Assembly (NCBI GenBank): GCA_014377625.1
Contig: JACMPG010000245.1
Span: forward strand, 1 to 34,827
Source of the DNA: Spirosoma sp.
Lineage (GTDB): Bacteria > Bacteroidota > Bacteroidia > Cytophagales > Spirosomataceae
DNA: 34,827 nucleotides
Reading direction: 5' to 3'
Position numbers and translations under genes: made by a program. This document shows positions 15,150 through 21,307 of this stretch, piece after piece. The notes under the pieces were generated by a model. The model searched no databases and had not been told where the DNA came from. It was given only the letters and a program-made list of their open reading frames with translations. The first letter of the stretch is position 1. The number at the start of each line of letters is the position of its first letter.

Positions 15150-15177
15150 AGCAGGCTACATCGTTTGGTTTCGCCAG

Positions 15178-15213
15178 CAAAGGTGAAGGCAGGGAATGCA
15201 GTGGACGTGCATT
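15178..15213 (-). promoter_or_regulatory. Palindromic operator and -7-like box of the helicase operon
   Basis: aatgcag-tggac-gtgcatt (15195-15213) is a 7-5-7 near-palindrome with one imperfect arm base. Nine nt downstream on the minus strand is CACCTTTG (15185-15178), a 5-of-6 match to TAnnTTTG, 28 nt before the helicase ATG. The palindrome matches the one at 20245-20263 in 13 of 14 arm bases, with identical spacing to the -7 box. It is likely the binding site of a shared regulator. Confidence 0.6.
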
Positions 15214-15224
15214 TAAAGGGGAAA

Positions 15225-16991
15225 CTACCTGTTAGTAAGAAATAATTCGACTATCTCAAGCAAAGGAAAAAGCTCTCTTTGGGTAACGTAACCCTTTCTT
15301 CCACCATGACCGGCCTTTTCGTTCCGAATGTTGTTAATTACGCCCCAAGCCATTAAGAAATGATCGCTCTTTTCAAACTTATAGCTTAAAATGAAGGAAA
15401 TTTTAGCCAAGTATTGAACAGCTATTTCTCCACTTACTGCCGCAATATTTTTCTTGAAATAATCTCCGTCTTTCTTATTTTGAACATAATTTAAATGCCA
15501 TAATAATTGCCCACTTGAATCATCTATAACTCTTATATTTCTTGAAACATAACATTCTCTCTTAGAGACAAACTCAAAATTATCATTCTGACTTGAGTAG
15601 TCTTCTAAAATTTGGTAGTACGTTAAATAAGCAAGATTTAGATATTTTTTATCGTACATAGATTTCTTACACAACTCAAACGCAATTTTTAAAGAAGAAT
15701 CAGCCCTGTTGTAGAATTCTTTGTAGCTATTCATTCTTCTATCAAAATTTGAATTCATGTAATCTTTACATTTCATTTCAATTATAGCGATCTTTTTGAG
15801 GAAGCGACTTTGTAAAGACTGCTGTACCTGCTCAATAAATACAGCAGTATTGTTTTTCCCAAAGAACTTGTCTGGAGCGTTTAACGGTGATTCTTTTATG
15901 TAATACCCATCGGCTGCATTTTCACCATTCAGCAATGTCCTCATGTTCCAAGCCTTATTAGAAGCTGTAAACATAATTACTTGATTACCAGCGTTGATAG
16001 ACTTTATTTTCTGAAGTACGGTTGCTCCTGAGAAGTTTTTCGTTTCAGAGGTGTCATCTTCATCTTGACCATTTAATCGTAGATCGACCAAGTACAGATC
16101 GAAATCCTGCTCCTCGATGGTCCTCTTGTTTTCATCTGAGAATTTGTCGTAACTACTGACTTTTTCGTTGATGGTTACAAACGTTGGATTTCCCTTCTCA
16201 TCAAGAGTTGGATTTTTGTCGCTAAAATTGAAAATTTTCTTCAATACCTTTTCCCAACCCTTGTCTGCGTTGTCATCTATGAGCAAGACTTTGGCTATGA
16301 TCTCTACTTTATCAGCAGTGGAATCGAATTTATATTTTTCCTGTAAGTATTTGAAATAAAGTTTGGGTGGCCAGCTATAAACTACATCCTCGGGGCTGTA
16401 TCCAACGTTTGCCGCCAAGCGTAATGCCCCCCATTGATTCGTTATAGAATGACTATCTTCGTACTGTTCAGAAAAATTAAGTGCCGTTAAGTATCTCTCG
16501 TATGTGTATTGCCTGTTATGTTTTCGTGTAAGTCTCGCAATGTTTGTAGTAAAACTGTCATAGTTTGAATCTTCTGCTACGTCAAATCCTATATCTGAAT
16601 AGGTTGTAAAAAGCGCACCTTGCCCAGAAAATATTAGTAAATCATCTTTGAAAGTATCATTATTTACAATGTCAATCTTATTCTCGCGTACCAACACAAT
16701 CGGTATATCTCGTAACCTTTCATCGCTCCACTTTGTCAGTCGTATGTGATTAGTAAAGCGAACCCCGATATAGTCATTCTTCTCGAACCAATCCAGTTCT
16801 ATAATGATAATATCGCTACTGATAAAATATTTTATCCATTCTTTACAAAGACTATCTAAGCGATAATCAATATCGAATTCCTTGTACTCTTTTAATACGA
16901 CAATTTCATCATACCTGTCAATATTTAAATGAACAACTGTCGAATCTTTCGACTTGTTTTGTATCTGACGACCTATATACAGAAAGTTCAT
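15225..16991 (-). CDS. Receiver-domain protein with C-terminal HEPN-like domain (candidate retron effector)
   Basis: This is a 588-residue AT-rich gene. Residues about 1-130 look like a degenerate alpha/beta domain (SSDIIIIELDW, IPIVLVREN). Residues about 233-395 form a receiver domain with all key positions: acidic pair Asp239/Asp240 (VLLIDDN), phospho-acceptor Asp303 (LYLVDLRL), Thr342 (IMFTAS) and Lys366 (YYIKES). A long insert lies between the first two motifs. The C-terminal 190 residues are helical and end in INNIRNEKAGHGG (Arg556, Asn557, His562), matching the Rx4-6H motif of HEPN ribonucleases. By family knowledge, HEPN domains often serve as RNA-cutting toxins; phospho-control of one by a receiver is my inference. 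It lies 11 bp after the pseudo-receiver gene, last in the retron operon. Confidence 0.65.
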   Translation of the reverse strand: MNFLYIGRQIQNKSKDSTVVHLNIDRYDEIVVLKEYKEFDIDYRLDSLCKEWIKYFISSDIIIIELDWFEKNDYIGVRFTNHIRLTKWSDERLRDIPIVLVRENKIDIVNNDTFKDDLLIFSGQGALFTTYSDIGFDVAEDSNYDSFTTNIARLTRKHNRQYTYERYLTALNFSEQYEDSHSITNQWGALRLAANVGYSPEDVVYSWPPKLYFKYLQEKYKFDSTADKVEIIAKVLLIDDNADKGWEKVLKKIFNFSDKNPTLDEKGNPTFVTINEKVSSYDKFSDENKRTIEEQDFDLYLVDLRLNGQDEDDTSETKNFSGATVLQKIKSINAGNQVIMFTASNKAWNMRTLLNGENAADGYYIKESPLNAPDKFFGKNNTAVFIEQVQQSLQSRFLKKIAIIEMKCKDYMNSNFDRRMNSYKEFYNRADSSLKIAFELCKKSMYDKKYLNLAYLTYYQILEDYSSQNDNFEFVSKRECYVSRNIRVIDDSSGQLLWHLNYVQNKKDGDYFKKNIAAVSGEIAVQYLAKISFILSYKFEKSDHFLMAWGVINNIRNEKAGHGGRKGYVTQRELFPLLEIVELFLTNR

Positions 16992-18660
16992 ATACGTAAG
17001 TTTTATGATTGAACGTCTTCAACTAAATTTTGACAGAATTTTAAAAAATGATTGTGATTCCTCACACTCGAAGATAATTCACTCTCTACATCTGAGTAAG
17101 TTAAACCAGATAGCTTCAGTAGATTTCTGAATTGATGGCTATCAATTAAAGATTTGACGGATTCATAGTCAGCATTGCTTTCTATATCAAAAAAATACCT
17201 TTTTGCTAAATCTACTGTCCAAGTTAGAGGGGATGTAAAACTACTCAATAGGATTTCATTATAATTTTTGAACACAGTCAAAAAGGTTATAAATCCGTTA
17301 TCAAATTCCGTATACCTTAATTTTGGCACAGATAAATCTGTTTTTGTTTGACCGCTAAATCCAACTACAGGACATGGTTTCATCGAATTTCGTAATAATG
17401 ATATTCTATTTTCTGGAAATTTAGGATCGTTATAACTTGAATGAATGAAGATTACTTTCACGTCACTTTTATTAAAATCTACATTAAAAATCAAATCATC
17501 ACTATTCGTGATTGAACAAAAATAAAGTTCTGAATTCAAATCAACGCTTGAGTTCATATTCATAAGTTTGACGCTCTCTTGATGTTTTTCAAGCCTTAAA
17601 AGTGTATCATCAATTAAAATAATGGGCTTACTCATACGTCATAGAAAGTAAAAATGTGTGTAAATCCTTGACAATCAGAGTCTGGAATGGGAATAATTGA
17701 GTCTGATTCTTTAAGGAATGGTTGAAGGATTAATTTGAAAGTACCATCACCACACCTACTTACTACTGTCCAATCACAAACAGAGTAAAAACTTTTTGCT
17801 TGGTCACGAAGTTCTTTCAATAAAACCCCAGGCTCTCTTACGGTGTAGGAACCTAAGTCACAAATTATGACGTGATATATGTATCCTTCATTTAATTGAT
17901 CTCTCTGTATTTTGATTGGAATTTTTTTGGTTTCAGATATCAATTTATTTCTATCGACAGATTTACTGTGCTTTATCATTGATTGTAACTGAGTTTTTAG
18001 CCCAATTTCGAAGCTAAATACATCCGCAAAAAAAACAGCTTTAATGTCAAATCTTTCTTCATTGGGCAGGTACGTTATTGCATTGTCCCCGAATTTGTCG
18101 GAAAAACTCAAACTGTATACAGTTTCTTTAGCAATGTTTCGTATACACTTACTCAGAATACTTCCTTCACTTTCTTCATCAGAAAATCTGTATGCCTTTT
18201 TAAATTCTTGTATAGCTAAGGTAACGTTAATGTCTTCATAAATTGGATGTTTATTTTTTGAAAGCCAAAATTTAATTCCTTCTGTTCCCAATACATTGAA
18301 TAGTTTATCTATTCGATCAACAAGTTTCTTGTGCAAAAAAATCTTACCCTCATAGTCATTCCAATATGTTTTGGCTTCATCGTATGTATTGATGAAGTTA
18401 AACGTGTCAGGATCATTAGGTGAGTGAACAAGTTTTTTAAACGAATTTCCTGTGTCGTATTTAAATGATTTTAAAAGTTTAGCTGTAATTTTAGGACTAT
18501 GTATTGATTTTCTTGTAACTAAAGCCTCTACAGAATCTTTTTCAATATTATCAAAAATATATGTCGTATTCATGAAGTCTGATAAAAACTTATCATATTC
18601 ATAATTCAGTTGTTCGTCTGTTTCAGTTGCTTTCGTTTTCTCTCCGTATATGACCATCTC
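15360..18660. other. AT-rich gene block inside the retron operon
   Basis: Hand counts over 60-base samples give 30% GC at 15361-15420, 23% at 16801-16860 and 22% at 18541-18600, against 47% at 15181-15240 and 18721-18780 and 55% at 19201-19260 (RT gene). The right edge falls inside the kinase-like gene, whose first 40 or so codons keep host-like composition. This suggests the cargo genes were acquired separately from the reverse transcriptase. Confidence 0.7.
17003..17635 (-). CDS. Pseudo-receiver protein (His in place of phospho-acceptor Asp)
   Basis: This is a 210-residue AT-rich gene with no family I can name securely. Residues 1-125 follow the receiver-domain strand order: IILIDDTLL (acidic pair Asp9/Asp10), VKVIFIHSSY, where the phospho-acceptor position holds His65, CPVVGFSGQT (Ser94 at the Thr/Ser site), then KLRYTEF near the conserved-Lys site. 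The remainder is helical (about 125-210). It overlaps the upstream kinase-like gene by ATGA and precedes the receiver-HEPN gene by 11 bp. A non-phosphorylatable receiver could act as an adaptor or inhibitor between the partners. The assignment is pattern-based and moderate. Confidence 0.5.
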   Translation of the reverse strand: MSKPIILIDDTLLRLEKHQESVKLMNMNSSVDLNSELYFCSITNSDDLIFNVDFNKSDVKVIFIHSSYNDPKFPENRISLLRNSMKPCPVVGFSGQTKTDLSVPKLRYTEFDNGFITFLTVFKNYNEILLSSFTSPLTWTVDLAKRYFFDIESNADYESVKSLIDSHQFRNLLKLSGLTYSDVESELSSSVRNHNHFLKFCQNLVEDVQS

Positions 18661-18789
18661 CTTCACCTCCACTACGTCGTAAAATCGGCTTTTGACTTTT
18701 TCGACTTTGGGGGTATCGCCTTCCTGTGCTTCGAGCTTGTCGATCTCGCGCTGTATTCCGATTAGAAACTGAATTTTGCGGGCGTCCAT
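17632..18789 (-). CDS. Degenerate histidine-kinase-like ATPase domain protein
   Basis: This is a 385-residue protein from the ATG at 18789; a GTG at 18792, directly after the RT stop, is an alternative start. The N-terminal two-thirds is helical and unassigned. The last 140 residues follow the order of a GHKL/HATPase fold: an N-box-like helix (GLKTQLQSMIKHSKS, Lys-His-Ser at 273-275), a G1-like YHVIICDLGSY (Asp311), and closing strands WTVVSRCGDGTFKLILQPF, very like the kinase ending GxGTxFxIxLP. The usual second Gly of G1 and the ATP lid are missing, and no clear H-box is seen, so catalysis is doubtful. Its first codons are GC-rich and the rest AT-rich. Being sandwiched between the RT and two receiver-like genes supports a signalling role. 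Confidence 0.45.
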   Translation of the reverse strand: MDARKIQFLIGIQREIDKLEAQEGDTPKVEKVKSRFYDVVEVKEMVIYGEKTKATETDEQLNYEYDKFLSDFMNTTYIFDNIEKDSVEALVTRKSIHSPKITAKLLKSFKYDTGNSFKKLVHSPNDPDTFNFINTYDEAKTYWNDYEGKIFLHKKLVDRIDKLFNVLGTEGIKFWLSKNKHPIYEDINVTLAIQEFKKAYRFSDEESEGSILSKCIRNIAKETVYSLSFSDKFGDNAITYLPNEERFDIKAVFFADVFSFEIGLKTQLQSMIKHSKSVDRNKLISETKKIPIKIQRDQLNEGYIYHVIICDLGSYTVREPGVLLKELRDQAKSFYSVCDWTVVSRCGDGTFKLILQPFLKESDSIIPIPDSDCQGFTHIFTFYDV

Positions 18790-18792
18790 CAC

Positions 18793-19977
18793 TTACAGGT
18801 CTTTGTATTGCTCAAAAGCAGTCATTGCCTTCTCCAGACCCTGCTTCTCCCAAATATCTAAAATTCGCTCCACATCTACCGATATTTCGTCGGTGGTTTG
18901 GTTTGTTAGGGCGTCGAGTTGGCGGGCGTAGTGCTGGTATAGTTCGTCGTTAGCTCCGCGTACCATCTTCATAAACAGAAGTTTACCCGATAAGACGTTC
19001 GCCAAAGCGGGGGCTTTCTGGCTTGGCCGCGCTTTGTTGAGCGCGTACAGTTTTTGGAAACGGGTATTTGCTTCGTCGTAGTCGAGGGTTTCCCAGTTGT
19101 GAAGCAGGGCACGGATCTCGCGCCAGAACCGGCGCGGTACGTTCACGCGCTCGTTTACCACTAAGCCCGTTACTTCCTGCCGGTAGCCGGGGCGTTGCAG
19201 CCGGGTTTTGGCGGGGTTAATGACAAACCGCTGATCGGTGATGATGCGGTTCAGCTCAACGCAAAACGCGCTATCGGGCTGGTAAATGTTCACGAACGAC
19301 GAAAACGTCATGTCGTCGGCGTAGCGGGTATAGGTCGCGCCGAAGCGTTTGGCCAGGCCCGTGAGTCGCCGGTCGAGTTGCTGACAAACTACGTTGGTCA
19401 GGAGGGGTGAGGTGGGCGCGCCCTGCGGCAAAAATGCCCGCGATGGCTCGCCGACCTGGCGTATGCAGCAGAGGTTAGCAATCAGAAAAGCCAGTGGCTC
19501 CCGGTCGCCGGTGAGGTTAAAGGGTGGCAGTTTCAGGCAGGCTTTGACCCGGTGAAGATCAACGCTCGTGAAAAAGTCTTTCAGGTCGAGGTTATAGACG
19601 TAGTGCTTACCCACGTGCGGGCGGGCATTGTCGGTTATGCTTTTGCCCGGCACAAATCCCGTAGCGGCTTTGTGCGGACTGAATACGCACTGCAACACCA
19701 GATTCAGGCAACGCTGAATGACCTTGAGCGGGTCTTTGGGAGCAAAAATTAGGCGATGACCGCCCCGCTTCTTGGGAATCTCGAAAGCTGTGTACCGTTT
19801 AACACCCAGCGATGTGTTGGCGTACCAGGTTAGCGACGTTAGTTGAAGCGGATATTGATCGCCCTTCTCAAACAGCATCGCCTTCGCTTCATTGAGCAGG
19901 GCAAGCAGGTCTGCTTTACTTTGCAGACTGGCAAATTGCTGGCGAAGGTGGTCGATTTGGGGCTGATCTACGAGCAT
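18793..19977 (-). CDS. Retron-type reverse transcriptase
   Basis: This is a 394-residue RT. Fingers/palm motifs appear in order: FEIPKKRGGHRLIFAP (65-80), retron-specific NAxxH as NARPH (117-121), catalytic DLKDFF (Asp131), QGAPTSP (185-191), the YADD box (219-222), and the retron VTG as EVTGLVVN (269-271) leading into a basic thumb. No maturase, endonuclease or protease domain is fused. Retron RTs copy part of a structured RNA into RNA-linked msDNA, which guards a toxic effector in anti-phage defence. A matching RNA candidate lies 9 nt upstream, and the operon continues without a gap into the kinase-like gene. Composition is host-like, unlike the next genes. Confidence 0.92.
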   Translation of the reverse strand: MLVDQPQIDHLRQQFASLQSKADLLALLNEAKAMLFEKGDQYPLQLTSLTWYANTSLGVKRYTAFEIPKKRGGHRLIFAPKDPLKVIQRCLNLVLQCVFSPHKAATGFVPGKSITDNARPHVGKHYVYNLDLKDFFTSVDLHRVKACLKLPPFNLTGDREPLAFLIANLCCIRQVGEPSRAFLPQGAPTSPLLTNVVCQQLDRRLTGLAKRFGATYTRYADDMTFSSFVNIYQPDSAFCVELNRIITDQRFVINPAKTRLQRPGYRQEVTGLVVNERVNVPRRFWREIRALLHNWETLDYDEANTRFQKLYALNKARPSQKAPALANVLSGKLLFMKMVRGANDELYQHYARQLDALTNQTTDEISVDVERILDIWEKQGLEKAMTAFEQYKDL

Positions 19978-19986
19978 GGTTGAAAA

Positions 19987-20221
19987 ATCCTGAGCAGCCT
20001 GAGTCCGGGCCAGTAGGCCGGTACTCTTTATGTATGCACAATCTTCTTTTTACTACTAATAATTTAAATAATTAATAATAACTAAGATCATGTTCAATAA
20101 TCATAATCAGTATCAATTACCCAATTACAGTCAGCCCGCAGCTTGCGCCGGGGCCACACGGCGAAACGCACGTGCAGAAAATCAATACCTGTCGGAACAG
20201 GCGGCTCAGGATGTGAAAGAA
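19987..20221 (-). ncRNA. Candidate retron msr-msd RNA
   Basis: The flanks form an a1/a2 pair: atcctgagccgcc (20212-20200) and ggctgctcaggat (19999-19987) pair at 12 of 13 positions, with the outer 9 bp perfect. After a1 come two short GC-rich hairpins, cctgt-tccg-acagg (20201-20188) and cacg(t)gcg-ttt-cgccgtg (20174-20157), as in msr. A longer AT-rich hairpin (20088-20041; 5-bp outer and 11-bp inner stem with two G-U pairs) fits msd. A further ggcc-tact-ggcc stem is at 20019-20008. A -7 box at 20235-20228 predicts a start near 20221, just before a1. The RNA ends 9 nt before the RT ATG. The exact branching G and msDNA ends are not determined. Confidence 0.7.
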
Positions 20222-20227
20222 CTGGGG

Positions 20228-20263
20228 CAAAAGTAGTTGACCCGAATGCAGGGTTTCTGCATT
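20228..20263. promoter_or_regulatory. Retron promoter with palindromic operator in the divergent gap
   Basis: aatgcag-ggttt-ctgcatt (20245-20263) is a perfect 7-5-7 palindrome. On the minus strand it lies 9 nt upstream of TACTTTTG (20235-20228), a full TAnnTTTG box for the retron RNA, so it covers the -33 region. On the plus strand TTG (20237-20239) and ATTTTG (20261-20266) could form a weaker promoter for the WYL gene, with the palindrome between them. It is a likely autoregulatory operator. Confidence 0.65.
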
Positions 20264-20288
20264 TTGCCGGAAGTTTTCAAAAATACCG

Positions 20289-21293
20289 ATGGCCACCAAC
20301 AAAAATGCTAGTTTCCGCTACCGCGTCCTGAATGATTGCTTTGCCGACGGTTCCCGCCAATGGACCGTTGAGCGGCTCATCGACCACGTTTCCGATCTGC
20401 TCGATGAACATTTCGGCATCATGAAGGGCATCAGCGAGCGGCAGGTGAAAGAAGATATCCACATCATGCGGAGTTTGCCGCCGAGGGGATTCGACGCGCC
20501 TATTGTTTGCCGAAACGCCGTCTATTTCTACGACGACCCCGCGTTCAGCATCGAAAAAAAATCGCTCAACACCGACGACGTGCGCAGCCTGACCGAAGCC
20601 GTTTCGCTGCTCCGGCAGTTTCGCGGGTTGCCGCATTTCAGCGAAATCGAAGCCATTCTGACCAAGATCGAAGGCAAAGCTCTGACCAACGATCCCGACG
20701 AAGCCGTTATCTCGTTCGAGAACACGCAACTCACGCGCGGCTACGAGTTTCTGCCCCAACTGTATCAGGCCATTCGTGCCGGGCAGGTTGTGCGGGTTGC
20801 GTACCGGGCTTTTCAGGCAGAGAATGAGGAGTTCGTGCTGCACCCGTATTACCTCAAAGAATACCGGGGCCGCTGGTATATTTTTGGGCTGGTGGCCGGA
20901 AAAGACCTGATTTATAACCTGGCTCTGGATCGCATTACGGCAATCGACACCACGAAAATTCGGTATAAGGCCAATCACCTGTTCGACCCGGCGGTGTACT
21001 TCGCCGACATCGTAGGCGTAACCCGTCCGGGTAATGGCAGCATTGAAACGGTTCTACTTTGGGTAGCGGCTCAATCAGCTCCGTACGTAGAAACGCGCCC
21101 AATTCACCACTCGCAGCGAGTCAGCAGCACCGACGAAACCGGTACTACGTTTAGCTATCGGCTTATCCCCAACTACGAGTTCATAGCTGAAGTTTTGCGC
21201 TTAGGCGAAGCGGCCCAGCTACGCGCGCCCGATAGCCTTCGCGAAATCCTTACCCGCCGTGTGGCTGTGTTGCATGAGCTGTATAACGGGTAA
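20289..21293 (+). CDS. WYL-domain transcriptional regulator
   Basis: This is a 334-residue protein. The N-terminus (about 1-90) is a winged-helix-like region (WTVERLIDHVSDLLDEHFG, SERQVKEDIHIMRSLPP). The WYL domain spans about 150-235 with HPYYLKEYRGRWYIFG, the core motif being Trp196-Tyr197-Ile198 rather than Trp-Tyr-Leu, and then LALDRI. A WCX-like domain closes the protein (SSTDETGTTFSYRLIPNYEFIAEVLRLG). WYL proteins of the BrxR/CapW type repress defence operons and are thought to respond to nucleic-acid ligands. It is divergent from the retron, sharing a 311-bp gap with the RNA and a palindromic operator, so I infer it controls both the retron and the helicase operon. Confidence 0.88.
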   Translation: MATNKNASFRYRVLNDCFADGSRQWTVERLIDHVSDLLDEHFGIMKGISERQVKEDIHIMRSLPPRGFDAPIVCRNAVYFYDDPAFSIEKKSLNTDDVRSLTEAVSLLRQFRGLPHFSEIEAILTKIEGKALTNDPDEAVISFENTQLTRGYEFLPQLYQAIRAGQVVRVAYRAFQAENEEFVLHPYYLKEYRGRWYIFGLVAGKDLIYNLALDRITAIDTTKIRYKANHLFDPAVYFADIVGVTRPGNGSIETVLLWVAAQSAPYVETRPIHHSQRVSSTDETGTTFSYRLIPNYEFIAEVLRLGEAAQLRAPDSLREILTRRVAVLHELYNG

Positions 21294-21307
21294 ATCGTCA
21301 CGTTGCG

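Noticed and set aside
14202-15245. A 347-codon plus-strand open frame
   Set aside because: It is antisense to the helicase, whose motifs are complete; the composition is a by-product of GC-rich coding on the other strand.
18661-18789. Frameshift at the start of the kinase-like gene, given the abrupt composition change
   Set aside because: The reading frame is continuous from 18789 through 17632, with normal overlap to the next gene.
18793-19977. Group II intron or diversity-generating RT
   Set aside because: No maturase or endonuclease domain is fused, no intron RNA domains or template/variable repeat pair were seen, and the NAxxH and VTG motifs are retron-type.
15150-20290. Transposon or prophage carrying the retron cassette
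   Set aside because: No integrase, transposase, tRNA attachment site or terminal repeats could be found; only a composition difference is seen.
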